Source: Archangium primigenium (GTDB lineage Bacteria > Myxococcota > Myxococcia > Myxococcales > Myxococcaceae). From it: a stretch of DNA of 64,000 bases. The translations under genes were made by a program, and so were the position numbers. Where the stretch lies: contig NZ_JADWYI010000001.1 of assembly GCF_016904885.1 (NCBI RefSeq), positions 7,497,224-7,561,223 on the forward strand, read 5' to 3'. The notes under the pieces are model-generated. The model was given only the letters and a program-made list of their open reading frames with translations, did not search any database and had not been told where the DNA came from. Positions 46,684 to 55,175 of the stretch are shown here, piece by piece; within the stretch, counting starts at the first letter, position 1; each line of letters opens with the position of its first letter.

Positions 46684-47097
46684 GTGTCCAGGCGTCTCGG
46701 GGGTGTGCTCCTCATGCTGGCGCCGGGATGTGTGGTCGAGCCGCCCGCCGAACCCTCGGATGAGGGCGTGAGCCCACCAGACGCCAGCGTGGAGATGGAC
46801 GCCGGACAGCCGAGTCCCGACGCGGGCGTGCTCTACCAGGAGCCGGTACCATGCTCGGGCAAGCCCACCTGCGTGGAATATGAGGACAGGACCGGCGAGG
46901 CCGAGCATGGCCATTCATGTGGTGGGCAGGTCTGCCCCTGCGCGAGGAGATGTGTCCGGCTGCGCGTGGGTCAGCACTTCATCCCCCAGCGGCAAGCGAG
47001 TGGCACAACCCCCTCGGGAAACACGTACGGGTTCGCCTTCAACACTCCCGGGTGTTTCACCCTGGCGTGCGACATGGAAGTGGACGTGGTGTCCTGA
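46684..47097 (+). CDS. small Asp/Pro-rich lipoprotein, unknown function
   Basis: A GTG start gives 137 residues. The leader VSRRLGGVLLMLAPGC is a plausible lipoprotein signal (Cys16), followed by an acidic spacer (PPAEPSDEGVSPPDASVEMD) of the type common in myxobacterial lipoproteins and then a cysteine-rich part (PCSGKPTC, HSCGGQVCPCARRC, CFTLACD). I do not recognise a family. The later cysteines may form disulphides. Codon bias is weaker than in core genes and the C-terminal half could be altered by a frameshift, so the gene is only moderately supported. Confidence 0.45.
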   Translation: MSRRLGGVLLMLAPGCVVEPPAEPSDEGVSPPDASVEMDAGQPSPDAGVLYQEPVPCSGKPTCVEYEDRTGEAEHGHSCGGQVCPCARRCVRLRVGQHFIPQRQASGTTPSGNTYGFAFNTPGCFTLACDMEVDVVS

Positions 47098-47527
47098 AGA
47101 CGTGCTCTTCTGCGGTTCAAGTGCTTCACATGCTGGGCATGTTCCGCTGACGTGGCTCTTCAGCGCTTTGTGCGCATGACGCGCGTGCGGCGCTCTTTGC
47201 TCGTCGCGGTGGAGGGCATGCTCACCCACGGAGCAACACCCCTTGAGGGAGAGACACAAAAGCGGATCGCTCCCATCCAGGACAGGCTGTGCTGTGTCTG
47301 TCTCTACCATTCTCCAGAAGGTAGACCCAGCACGAGCAAGCCGCACACTGGAATGCCTATCCATCATGGAGATTATCTCCAGGGGTGTTTCCAAGCACAC
47401 GGAGCCGGTACTGTATGCGACTTGACTGCTAGTTGTTCTTGCAACGGGCATGTACTCTCTGGGTCCCACTTCGCTTCACGTGGCGCGTCTGTGCTCCGCG
47501 TCGATAGCGTCCTGGTAGGAGCGAATC
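47098..47527. other. 430-base stretch without a convincing gene
   Basis: Open frames on both strands here show no signal peptide, domain or codon bias, and composition is lower in GC than the core. The segment probably holds the promoter of the collagen-like gene and decayed sequence. Only the AGGAG ribosome site just before 47528 can be identified. Confidence 0.5.
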
Positions 47528-48433
47528 ATGTCTTCAGCGAAACGACTTCGTGCGTGCATATCCGGCCTCTGCGCAGCAGCCGTCCTCGGGACGGCAACGG
47601 CTTCGGAGGCTGGCCCTCTGGTCATCACGTCTGCGGAGGCAGATCCGGCCACAGGAAAGCTCTACGTCTACGGCGAGGGCTTTGGAACGATGACGCCAAC
47701 CGTCAAGTTCGCCGCCTTCCCGGCGAGCGTGCTCGCACAACAGGACACCGCCCTCTCGTTGAGCATTCCGTTCAGCCTCCTCAAGACGCCTGGGACGTAT
47801 TTACTCAGCGTCTCCACAGGACCCGGTGCCGATCAGAACTCCGCGCTGGCCGTGACAGTGGCTGCGCCAGGCGCAAAGGGAGACACTGGTTCGGCCGGAC
47901 CGCAGGGACCCAAAGGCGACACGGGTGCCAAAGGAGCAAAGGGGGCGAACGGTGACACCGGCCCTCAAGGGCCCAAGGGGGATGCCGGTCCGCAAGGTCT
48001 CAAGGGCGACACAGGGCTGACGGGGGCCACGGGACCACAGGGGCCCCGAGGCGACATCGGCCTTACGGGCGCTACCGGTCCGCAAGGGGCCAAAGGTGAT
48101 GTGGGTCCGGCCGGTCCACAGGGACTCAAAGGTGATAATGGAGAGCAGGGCCCCAAGGGCGACCCGGGATTGACAGGGGCCACAGGTCCTATTGGACCTC
48201 AAGGACCAGCAGGGTCTTCCGGCGTGCGGAACGGTTGCGCGTCGCAAGCGGTGCGCAATCCCTACGGCAACCCTATTTCGACGGCCCAACCCGCTCCAGC
48301 CCTGAATGATGGTCAAGTTGCTTATTACACTGTCGGCTATTTTCCGCCCAACACGTCTTCCTATTTGATTCAATGCATCAACGGAACCACTCACTCAGTG
48401 TATCAGATTTCGGCTCCCCCTCCTCATAATTAA
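47528..48433 (+). CDS. exported collagen-like (Gly-X-Y) protein
   Basis: The 301-residue protein has a signal peptide (RACISGLCAAAVLGTATASE), an N-terminal beta-rich domain resembling IPT/TIG folds (PLVITSAEADPATGKLYVYG, YLLSVSTGPG; about 29-113), then an uninterrupted collagen-like run of 39 Gly-X-Y triplets (residues 115-232) rich in GPQ, GPK, GDT and GAT, and a C-terminal 70-residue domain with two Cys (NGCASQ, IQCING). Such proteins form trimeric rods on the cell surface and often act in adhesion or biofilm. GGAG precedes the ATG. It lies in the lower-GC stretch after the tRNA gene. Confidence 0.87.
   Translation: MSSAKRLRACISGLCAAAVLGTATASEAGPLVITSAEADPATGKLYVYGEGFGTMTPTVKFAAFPASVLAQQDTALSLSIPFSLLKTPGTYLLSVSTGPGADQNSALAVTVAAPGAKGDTGSAGPQGPKGDTGAKGAKGANGDTGPQGPKGDAGPQGLKGDTGLTGATGPQGPRGDIGLTGATGPQGAKGDVGPAGPQGLKGDNGEQGPKGDPGLTGATGPIGPQGPAGSSGVRNGCASQAVRNPYGNPISTAQPAPALNDGQVAYYTVGYFPPNTSSYLIQCINGTTHSVYQISAPPPHN
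47870..48225 (+). repeat. DNA repeats encoding the Gly-X-Y collagen region
   Basis: A period-9 pattern with a glycine codon (GGN) every third codon runs through this segment; longer modules such as GLTGATGPQG recur three times. It is coding repeat, not an array of spaced repeats. Confidence 0.8.
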
Positions 48434-48518
48434 CTTCAAGTCCTGTCTGCGGTTGCTGGATTGGCTTGGGGCCACGAATTGTGTGCCGCAGGAGTGGAGG
48501 TGGAGATTGATTGGGTTC

Positions 48519-48546
48519 CCGCCTCTTCAAGGGGAGGCGGTCTTTC
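48519..48546 (+). terminator. likely terminator of the collagen-like gene
   Basis: CCGCCTC and GAGGCGG form a seven-base-pair stem followed by TCTTTC, about 85 bases after the stop codon. The T-tract is short. Confidence 0.4.
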
Positions 48547-48654
48547 ATCCATCCGGAGGCATGTTGAGCGCGGCTTGACCCATGCAGGGAGGCCGCAGGG
48601 CGGACACTCCACGGCACGTGTGGCGCTTCCTCGGACCCCGAGGTACGAACACGC

Positions 48655-49194
48655 ATGCGCATCGCGGTGACCGGCTCGCATCGGGTGGGAAAGTCGACGC
48701 TCATCGAAGCCCTCGAGGACAGACTCGCGGGGTATCGGGTCGTCGACGAGCCGTACCACCTGCTCGAAGAGGAGGGTTACGAGTTCGCGTCTCCCCCGAG
48801 CCTGGAAGACTTCCTCGAACAACTCCGTCGCTCGCTGGCGGTGCTCGAGGATGAGGCGGGTGAGCGAGACATCCTGTTCGATCGCTGCCCCGTCGATTTC
48901 ATCGGGTATCTCCTGACGCACGAGGACGCCTCCTCGTTCGACGTGGACGAGTGGCTCACCCGGATCAAGTCCACGCTCCAGACCCTGGACCTCATCATCT
49001 TCGTGCCCATCGAGGAGCGCGATCGCATCCAGTTGCCCGCCCACGAAGACCTCGAGTCGAGAGCGGAGGTCGACGAGAAGCTCGTCTGGCTATTGCTCGA
49101 TGACCCTTTCGAGTGGGGTGTGGAAGTCCTCTCCGTCCACGGCTCCAGGACCACGCGGGTCACTCAGGTTCTCGAGCGGCTTGGACGAGGATGA
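48655..49194 (+). CDS. P-loop AAA/nucleoside-kinase-like ATPase
   Basis: The 179-residue protein begins MRIAVTGSHRVGKSTLIEAL, a Walker A motif (GSHRVGKST) right at the start as in NadR- or thymidylate-kinase-like proteins. Further features are YRVVDEPYHLLEEEGY, an ILFDRCPVDFIGYL segment typical of the DRxxxD box in deoxynucleoside kinase folds, and LDLIIFVPIEERDRIQL. It likely phosphorylates a small substrate, which cannot be named. It stands alone on the plus strand, convergent with the serine hydrolase gene 158 bases away; that gap has no gene. Confidence 0.75.
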   Translation: MRIAVTGSHRVGKSTLIEALEDRLAGYRVVDEPYHLLEEEGYEFASPPSLEDFLEQLRRSLAVLEDEAGERDILFDRCPVDFIGYLLTHEDASSFDVDEWLTRIKSTLQTLDLIIFVPIEERDRIQLPAHEDLESRAEVDEKLVWLLLDDPFEWGVEVLSVHGSRTTRVTQVLERLGRG

Positions 49195-49352
49195 CACCCC
49201 CAGGATTCGCGCACGCCCGGTGAGAGGTGCGTTGAGCAGCGGTTGCGCTCGGGCCCGCGTCCACGCCACGAGCCCGGGCGACGTCGGCGGGACGGCGAGG
49301 GCCGAGGCCCTCCCAGGTCGCGGCCAGCGGCGAGCGTCCGCTTCGTCTCCTC

Positions 49353-51017
49353 TCACTCGAAGGGGTGGATGCGCCGGTCCTCGGTCCGCTCGAACTGCAG
49401 GCCCTGGAAGATGAAGCCCGTGAGCCGCCCCGAGCCGTCCCGGGTCACCCGGATGAGGCCCAGGTCCGTGCGGAAGCCATCCGCGAAGGCGGGCTCCAGG
49501 GCGTGCGTCCCCTCGGCCCGCGTCTTCACCGCCACCGTGTCGCCCCTCGGCTCGAGCCGCCACGTGGCATCCAGCTCGGGGCTGTAATACGCGCCCACCA
49601 GCTGCTTCCAGTCGTCGGCCGAGGGCGTCACCGGCTCCACGCGCTGGAACGTCCCCAGGGGCTCCCCCCGGCGCGACACCTTCAGCTGCTCGCCCTCGAA
49701 GGCCAGCACGAGAATTCCCCGAGGGTCTTCGAAGCGCCCCTCCCCCACCTCGCGCAGCGGCACCGTGCGCCCATGGAAGTCCAGCGCCAGCGCGCCCTCG
49801 CGCAGGTGGAGGCGCATCACCTCCTGGGCCTCCTCGCCGTGATAGAGACCCACGAAGCGGCTGGACTCGCCCTTCTTCGGCGGCGTCGGCTCGGCGGGCT
49901 TGCCCTTGGGAGATTCCTGCTCTGCGGCCCGGAAGGTCTCCTCCAGCACCGCGTCCGCGAGCTTCTCGCCGAGCTCCGGCGGAATGTCCGTGCGGTTGCA
50001 GAGCACGGCGAAGGAGACCCCGCGCGAGGGAAAGCGCATCAGCACCGAGCGATAGCCCGCCCAGCCTCCGCTGTGATGCACCCGGGGCACGCCCCGGTAG
50101 GTGTCCACGAACAGCCCCCGGCCGTAGTCCGTGGCCTTGCCCGACGCCAGCGCACCCCGCGCCTGGAGCGCGTCGATCAGGGCCTTGCCGCCCACCTTGG
50201 GGTCACGGAAGTTCTCCTCCCAGCGCGCCAGCTCCAGGACGTTGGTCTGCACCTGCCCATCCCCGGTCTGATCCCAGTTCGATTGGGAGATCCGGAAGCC
50301 GCCCCCCTCCTTGGGGGCATAGGCGGAGGCGCGTCCGGGCACGACGGCCGTGTGGTCATCGCGGAAATGGGTGCGCGCCATGCCGAGCGGTTGGAAGAAA
50401 CGCTCCCGGGCGAACTCGGCCAGGCTCTTGCCCGTCACCCGCTTCACGAGGAGCGACGCCAGGAAGTAACCCGTGTTGTTGTAGCGCCACTTCGTCCCCG
50501 GCTTGAACCGTAGCGCGCGCTGGCGGGAGATCATCTCCAGGGCATCGTCGTCATCCGTGACGTCCTCGACGCGGTAGCCCTTGTAGGCGAGCAGGTCGTT
50601 GTAGTCGCGCAGGCCGCTCGTGTGGCGCAGCAGGTGGTCCACGGTGATGGGCGTGCCGTAGTCGGGGACCTCGGGGAGGTACTTCCGGATGTCGTCCGTC
50701 AGCGCGAGCTTCCCCTCCTGGACGAGCAGCAGGACACTCGCGGCGGTGAACTGCTTGGACACCGAACCCACGTCGAACAGCGTCGCCGGCGTGATGGGCG
50801 TGGGCAGGTTCAGGTCCGCGAGGCCATAGCCCTTCGCGTAGAGGACCTTGCCCGCCTGGAGGATGCCCACGGCACAGCCCGGGCCCGAGCGGTTGTCGAA
50901 GGGCTTGAACACCGCGTCGACGCGGGCCGGATCCACTCGGACGGGAGCGGGTGCGGCGGCGAGGGCCGGCAGCGCGGTCAGGACACAGACGAAAGCGAAG
51001 CGCGAGGGAGCGATCAT
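49353..51017 (-). CDS. exported serine hydrolase, class C beta-lactamase/DD-peptidase fold
   Basis: The 554-residue protein has a signal peptide (MIAPSRFAFVCVLTALPALA) and the beta-lactamase/penicillin-binding fold: nucleophile Ser85 in SVSK (85-88), Tyr179 in YNN (179-181) and the third box HSGG within RVHHSGGWAGYRS. A C-terminal region of about 190 residues (SSRFVGLYHGEEAQEV, LVGAYYSPELDATWRLEPRG) is a lipocalin-like beta domain seen in many such esterases and peptidases. Substrate unknown: D-amino-acid peptides or esters are typical. It is divergent from the SH3-like lipoprotein gene. Confidence 0.9.
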   Translation of the reverse strand: MIAPSRFAFVCVLTALPALAAAPAPVRVDPARVDAVFKPFDNRSGPGCAVGILQAGKVLYAKGYGLADLNLPTPITPATLFDVGSVSKQFTAASVLLLVQEGKLALTDDIRKYLPEVPDYGTPITVDHLLRHTSGLRDYNDLLAYKGYRVEDVTDDDDALEMISRQRALRFKPGTKWRYNNTGYFLASLLVKRVTGKSLAEFARERFFQPLGMARTHFRDDHTAVVPGRASAYAPKEGGGFRISQSNWDQTGDGQVQTNVLELARWEENFRDPKVGGKALIDALQARGALASGKATDYGRGLFVDTYRGVPRVHHSGGWAGYRSVLMRFPSRGVSFAVLCNRTDIPPELGEKLADAVLEETFRAAEQESPKGKPAEPTPPKKGESSRFVGLYHGEEAQEVMRLHLREGALALDFHGRTVPLREVGEGRFEDPRGILVLAFEGEQLKVSRRGEPLGTFQRVEPVTPSADDWKQLVGAYYSPELDATWRLEPRGDTVAVKTRAEGTHALEPAFADGFRTDLGLIRVTRDGSGRLTGFIFQGLQFERTEDRRIHPFE

Positions 51018-51049
51018 GTGCCCCTCATCTTGGGGCAGGATGCCCGCGC

Positions 51050-52834
51050 ATGCGCAACCTCTCGCGTCGCCTTCGTGGCCCCCTTTCTGTCCTGGCCACG
51101 GGCCTGCTCGTCACCGGTTCCCCCGGATGCGTCGAGCGCATCAAGGCCCCCGCCCCAGCGCCCACCGCCGCGCTCGCCCCCCAGGCCCCCGCCCCACCCC
51201 AGGGCATCCCGCGCCATGTGCTCGCGACCAAGGGCTACGTGTACCGGACGCCCGACCGCAAGACCCAGCCCTTTGTCTCCCTGCCCATCGCCAGCACGGT
51301 CGTCGTGCTCCCGGAGATCGTCCAGGGCGAGGGGGGCCAGGCCTTCCATCGCGTCCTGGGAGGTCCGGGAGAGGGCGGCTACCTCCTCCAGGAGGAGCTC
51401 GGCGACGTCCCGCCCACCGCCCAGGACTGCCTGGCGCGGGCGCGGACCGCGCTGGGCGAGGGGAAGTTGGAAGCGGCCGTGACCTGGGGCGAGCGCTCGA
51501 CGGCACTCGAGGCCCGTTCGCGTGAGGCGTGGGATCTGCTCGCCGCCGTGTACGACGCGCGCGGCGATGTCGTCCGCGCCAAGGAGGTCTACGCCCAGCG
51601 CGCGGCGCTCAAGCCCCTGCCGCCCGCCAAGGAGGAGACCGCGCGCGAGCGCACGCCAGGCGTGGGGGAGACGCGCTACATCGCCGCGACCCGGTTGCGC
51701 GCGCGCGAGCGCCCCTCGCGCACGGCGAGGATCCTGGCCGAGCTGGACCTGAACGCGCCCGTCGAGGTGCTCGGACTCTCGGGCGAGTTCGCCCGGGTGG
51801 CCTGGACCTCGGAGCCCAAGGATCGCTGGATCGTCCTGCTGAACACGCACGTCACCGCGGACGCGGCCCCGACGCCCGCCGAGCGCAAGGAGGGGTACGT
51901 GGGCGCGGCCTACCTCGCGGCCCAGCCGTCCAGCCCCGAGGCACTGCGCGCGAGCGCGGAGGAGGCCGAGTCCGCCGGCCGCGACCTGGAGGCGGCCCGG
52001 TCCCTGGAGCGTCTGGCGCGACTGGCTCCGGGAGACGGTCCGGTGCTCGAGCGGCTGACCCGGGCCGCTGCCCGCGCGAGGCTCTACCCGCTCGCCGCCC
52101 TCTCCGCGGAGAAGCGCAGGGCGCTCGGCGGGGAGCGCTCGGAGCAGCCGGAGCTGACGCTGTACTTCGGCTGTACCCAGGCGCCGCCCCTCGAGCCCGC
52201 CCAGGCCTGCGTCGACCAGATCGACACCGTGGGCACCTGTCCTCCCTGCGGACCGATCGGCCCGGAGATGTACGAGAGCGAGGGCATGTCGAAGAAGGAG
52301 CGGCGGGAGTTGTACGCGAGCGCCGAGCGGGAGCAGCAAGCGCATCGCGAATTGCTCGTGGAGCACGAGCGGCAGCAGGCGCGGCTCCAGGAGGAGGCCC
52401 GGGGTGTGCGCGCCAGGTACAAGAGCGGACCCTGGATGAGGGCCCTCGTTCCGGGCAACCGCGACCACCATGCGCGAGGACTCAAGGTCTTCGTCTACGC
52501 GCTGGGCTTCGGAGTCAGCGGCTCGTGCGACACCGTGTTCACCTCGGCCGACCTCGAAGCGCTCCAGCTCTCCCCCCAGGCCCGTCCCTGGCCCGATGAA
52601 GGGGAGACGCTCGAGGTCTGGGCGAGCGGCACGGGCTACGAGCAGACGATCTACGGCATCGTCCCGGCGAAGACGCTGGAGGAGGCCCGGTCCCTGATCG
52701 TGGAGGGGTCGGAAGACTCCAGGCAGCGCACGTCGGGCCAACCCGGCTCCTTCTTCGGAAACGATCCCCGGATGCTGGCGCCCGGGCCGGCCGTGCTCGG
52801 CCCCTGGCGCGAGTGCATCTGCTGCGGGTGCTGA
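51050..52834 (+). CDS. SH3-like / TPR-like lipoprotein, unknown function
   Basis: The 594-residue product has a lipoprotein leader (LATGLLVTGSPGC, Cys27). Two SH3-like segments are visible (about 55-120: VLATKGYVYRTPDRKTQPFV; about 200-270: RLRARERPSRTARILAELDL, FARVAWTSEPKDRWIVLLNT) with a helical, TPR-like stretch between and after them (DCLARARTALGEGKLEAAVT, RSLERLARLAPGDGP). The last third (SCDTVFTSADLEALQLSPQA) is of unknown family and ends in a cysteine cluster, ECICCGC. SH3-type domains often bind peptidoglycan. It may be a wall-linked assembly factor; no partner gene is obvious. Confidence 0.7.
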   Translation: MRNLSRRLRGPLSVLATGLLVTGSPGCVERIKAPAPAPTAALAPQAPAPPQGIPRHVLATKGYVYRTPDRKTQPFVSLPIASTVVVLPEIVQGEGGQAFHRVLGGPGEGGYLLQEELGDVPPTAQDCLARARTALGEGKLEAAVTWGERSTALEARSREAWDLLAAVYDARGDVVRAKEVYAQRAALKPLPPAKEETARERTPGVGETRYIAATRLRARERPSRTARILAELDLNAPVEVLGLSGEFARVAWTSEPKDRWIVLLNTHVTADAAPTPAERKEGYVGAAYLAAQPSSPEALRASAEEAESAGRDLEAARSLERLARLAPGDGPVLERLTRAAARARLYPLAALSAEKRRALGGERSEQPELTLYFGCTQAPPLEPAQACVDQIDTVGTCPPCGPIGPEMYESEGMSKKERRELYASAEREQQAHRELLVEHERQQARLQEEARGVRARYKSGPWMRALVPGNRDHHARGLKVFVYALGFGVSGSCDTVFTSADLEALQLSPQARPWPDEGETLEVWASGTGYEQTIYGIVPAKTLEEARSLIVEGSEDSRQRTSGQPGSFFGNDPRMLAPGPAVLGPWRECICCGC

Positions 52835-52875
52835 GGGACATGGGCCGCGCGAGCGCCCATGCCCCCGGGGCCGGA

Positions 52876-53238
52876 CTACGCCTTGACGGACTTGCCGTTC
52901 TTCTCGTCCCGCCCGTGCACGGACGCCGGAGGACTGGTGGCCTCCACCGCGGTGAACGTCTCCAGGATCTTGTACGTGTGGCTGGCGCCCTTGGGGACGA
53001 GCCAGGAGTCCCCCGGGTTGAGCAGCAGCACCTGGCCCTCCAGGTGGAGCTCCGCGCGGCCCTTGATGACGTAGCCCACCGTCTCGTAGTCGCGCGTGGA
53101 GACGGGCTTGGCCTCGGCGGGCGCCTCGTTCTCCCACAGCCGCATCGCCACCCGCACGCCCTCGGCGAGGTACTTCTGCCCCATCTGCCCCGTGGGCGAG
53201 TGGTGGGAGTCGACCTTCTTCACGCTCGTGTCACCCAT
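52876..53238 (-). CDS. small cupin-domain protein
   Basis: From the ATG at 53238 (preceded by AAGGGGA) the protein has 120 residues and is a single cupin barrel: VRVAMRLWENEAPAEA, YETVGYVIKGRAELHLEGQ and NPGDSWLVPKGASHTYKILE, with the conserved His in the second cupin motif. No signal peptide. Such small cupins bind a metal or act as regulators or isomerases; the substrate cannot be predicted. Its stop is 41 bases from the convergent SH3-like gene, and a cold-shock gene with its own terminator lies upstream on the same strand. Confidence 0.85.
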   Translation of the reverse strand: MGDTSVKKVDSHHSPTGQMGQKYLAEGVRVAMRLWENEAPAEAKPVSTRDYETVGYVIKGRAELHLEGQVLLLNPGDSWLVPKGASHTYKILETFTAVEATSPPASVHGRDEKNGKSVKA

Positions 53239-53301
53239 TGCGGTCCCCTTCCGGTTGTCGTCTTCCGCACAAGGTAGGGAGCCGGGCCGGGGGTGAAACC
53301 C

Positions 53302-53345
53302 GCAAATGAAACGCCCGCTCCCTCCACCGGGGAGGGAGCGGGCGT
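53302..53345 (-). terminator. intrinsic terminator of the cold-shock gene
   Basis: A perfect 15-base-pair stem (ACGCCCGCTCCCTCC with its complement, loop ACCGG-like five bases) is followed on the minus strand by TTCATTTG, 36 bases after the csp stop. Confidence 0.8.
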
Positions 53346-53381
53346 GGAGAACGCCCGGCGGGTGGCCAGGCATTCACGTCC

Positions 53382-53585
53382 TCACGCGGCGCGCACGTTC
53401 TGCGCCTGCATTCCCTTGGGGCCGCGCGTCACTTCGTACTCCACCTTCTGGCCTTCCTGAAGGGAGCGGAAGCCATCCATGTTGATCGCGGTGTGGTGAC
53501 AGAAGACGTCTTCTCCCCCCGCGTCCGGCGCGATGAAACCAAAACCCTTCGCGTCGTTGAACCACTTCACGGTACCGGTTGCCAT
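53382..53585 (-). CDS. cold-shock protein (CspA family)
   Basis: The 67-residue protein is a standard cold-shock domain: [20 protein letters not shown] (RNP1 KGFGFI), then [14 protein letters not shown] (RNP2-like, here FCHH rather than the usual FVHF) and [13 protein letters not shown]. It binds single-stranded RNA and prevents secondary structure. AGGGAAG precedes the ATG. The gene is monocistronic with a strong terminator. The Phe-Cys-His-His replacement in RNP2 is a variant found in some proteobacterial Csp proteins. Confidence 0.93.
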   Translation of the reverse strand: MATGTVKWFNDAKGFGFIAPDAGGEDVFCHHTAINMDGFRSLQEGQKVEYEVTRGPKGMQAQNVRAA

Positions 53586-53817
53586 TGCACTTCCCTGCTT
53601 TCCCGACGAACTGCGTCTACGAATCGCACGACCACCACCTCATCCTAGGGTGGCGTGGGAGAGGTAACGCCCTCCCCCCCCGTCGCATTCCACCGGCGCC
53701 CTTCACACTTCTTCACCCCCACCCGGCGTGCGCTTCACACGCCCCCTCTACCTTCTGTCCACACCCGATGGACGCCCGGCCCTCGCTGGCCTGGCTCCTC
53801 ACCGAAGGAGTGGGTTC

Positions 53818-54309
53818 ATGTTGGGATTCATTTTCGGCACCGCCTGCCTCGCCGGGCTCTTCTACAACGTGCGCCGCGGCCGCTGGCACCGTCGGCACGG
53901 AGGCCCGGGCCGCTGGAGCTGGCGCGGCCGGATGCGCGGGCTCTTCGAGCGCCTGGACACCTCGCCCGGCCAGGAGAAGGTCCTGGTGAAGGCCGCGGAC
54001 GAGCTGACCGAGGCCGCCGCGAAGCTGCGCGACGAGCTGGGCGCCACGCGCACCGCCATCGCCCAGGCGCTGCGCGGCGACACGTTCGACGCGGCCGTGC
54101 TGCGGGAGCTGGACACGAAGCACGACGCGCTGATCGAGGAGCTGCGCAAGACGCTGCGGGCCTCGGCCGCCCAGGTGCACGAGGCGTTGGATCCCCGGCA
54201 GCGGCGCGAGCTGGCGGATGCGATCGAGCATGGGTGGAGCCAGGGGCACGCCCGGTACGGCCACGGGGGCCGGTGTGGTGGCGCCTGGCGCGGCGCCCGC
54301 GCGTGCTAG
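53818..54309 (+). CDS. CpxP/ZraP-like envelope stress sensor (heavy-metal-sensor type)
   Basis: The ATG at 53818 (AAGGAG seven bases upstream) gives 163 residues. A hydrophobic N-terminus (MLGFIFGTACLAGLFYNV) is followed by a basic, His/Gly/Trp-rich stretch (RRGRWHRRHGGPGRWSWRGR), then long helices (DELTEAAAKLRDELGATRTA, LDTKHDALIEELRKTLRASA) ending LDPRQRRELADAIEHGW and a His/Gly/Cys tail (GHARYGHGGRCGG). The helical pattern with a DPxQRRxL box is that of the CpxP/Spy/CnrR superfamily, which sense metals or misfolded proteins. It heads a unit with an OmpR-type regulator and a histidine kinase. Confidence 0.8.
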   Translation: MLGFIFGTACLAGLFYNVRRGRWHRRHGGPGRWSWRGRMRGLFERLDTSPGQEKVLVKAADELTEAAAKLRDELGATRTAIAQALRGDTFDAAVLRELDTKHDALIEELRKTLRASAAQVHEALDPRQRRELADAIEHGWSQGHARYGHGGRCGGAWRGARAC

Positions 54310-54323
54310 GGAGGACGACGCCC

Positions 54324-54479
54324 ATGTTCATGCGCCGCCGTCTGCTCTCGTTCCTGCTCGCCGTGGGCGCGGTCGCTGGCTACGCGTCCGGCTTCGCCCA
54401 GCTCGCCCGCGCGCACCGCGCCGGCCACGCCCCCGGGGGATGCCATCGCGCCTCCTCCGTCACCCCCGGCCCGGGCTAG
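54324..54479 (+). CDS. small membrane protein (51 residues) between sensor and regulator genes
   Basis: GGGAGGACG lies eight bases before an ATG that opens 51 codons. The product has one hydrophobic span (RLLSFLLAVGAVAGYASGFA) after a basic start (MFMRRR), and a short tail with His and Cys (HRAGHAPGGCHRA). It is tightly placed, 14 bases after the CpxP-like gene and 15 bases before the response regulator gene. No family is recognisable. Its position, ribosome site and His/Cys content suggest a genuine small subunit of the same stress system. Confidence 0.55.
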   Translation: MFMRRRLLSFLLAVGAVAGYASGFAQLARAHRAGHAPGGCHRASSVTPGPG

Positions 54480-54494
54480 AGTCCGGCCCCGCCC

Positions 54495-55175
54495 ATGTCC
54501 ACCCGCGTCCTGCTCATCGACGACGACTCCCGGATGTACGAGCTGCTCGCGCAGTACCTCGGGCAGCACGGCATCCACGTCACCCATGCCGCCGATGGCG
54601 GGCGGGGGCTCGCGGCCCTGGAGGCGGGCGCCTATGACGCCGTGCTCCTGGACGTGATGATGCCGGGCATGGACGGCCTGGAGGTGTGCCGCCGCATCCG
54701 CGCCAAGAGCACCGTGCCCATCCTCATGCTCACCGCGCGCGGCGACGAGACGGATCGCGTGGTGGGCCTGGAGCTGGGCGCGGACGACTACCTCGCCAAG
54801 CCCTTCGGGCCCCGGGAGCTGCTCGCGCGGCTGCGCGCCGTGCTCCGCCGGGTGCAGCCCACCGCCATGGCCGAGAAGCTCGAGGCCCATGGGGTGTCGC
54901 TCGACGTGCCCGCGCGCGAGGCCCGGGTGAATGGTCGGCGCGTGGAGCTCACGGGCCTGGAGTTCGATCTGCTGGTGGCGCTCGTGCGGCGGGCCGGCCG
55001 CGTCATCCCCCGCGACGCGCTGCTCGGCGAGGCGGGCCGGGGCGACACCGTGGTGGGCGAGCGCACCGTGGACGTGCACATCTCCCACCTGCGCCAGAAG
55101 CTGGGCGAGGAGGGCGGCAAGCTCATCAAGACCGTGCGGGGCCTGGGCTACGTGTTCGCCCGGGAGGGCCCGTGA
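54495..55175 (+). CDS. OmpR/PhoB-family response regulator (CpxR-like)
   Basis: The 226-residue protein has a receiver domain (LLIDDDSRM, phosphoacceptor Asp53 in LLDVMMPGMDG, LTARGDE, Lys102 in AKPFGPRELLAR) and a C-terminal winged helix (ELTGLEFDLLVALVRRAGRV, TVDVHISHLRQKLGEEGGKL, IKTVRGLGYVF). It is a DNA-binding transcription factor activated by the following kinase. The stop overlaps the GTG start of that kinase gene (GTGA). The upstream CpxP-like and small-membrane genes make it likely to control envelope or metal stress genes, probably its own operon among them. Confidence 0.94.
   Translation: MSTRVLLIDDDSRMYELLAQYLGQHGIHVTHAADGGRGLAALEAGAYDAVLLDVMMPGMDGLEVCRRIRAKSTVPILMLTARGDETDRVVGLELGADDYLAKPFGPRELLARLRAVLRRVQPTAMAEKLEAHGVSLDVPAREARVNGRRVELTGLEFDLLVALVRRAGRVIPRDALLGEAGRGDTVVGERTVDVHISHLRQKLGEEGGKLIKTVRGLGYVFAREGP

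Noticed and set aside
47152-47955. Plus-strand frame of 267 codons ahead of and overlapping the collagen-like gene
   Set aside because: No signal peptide, family or codon bias, and it runs out of frame through a well-supported gene.
47870-48225. Regular DNA repeats that could suggest a CRISPR array
   Set aside because: The period is nine bases and in frame with Gly-X-Y codons; there are no unique spacers and no cas genes.
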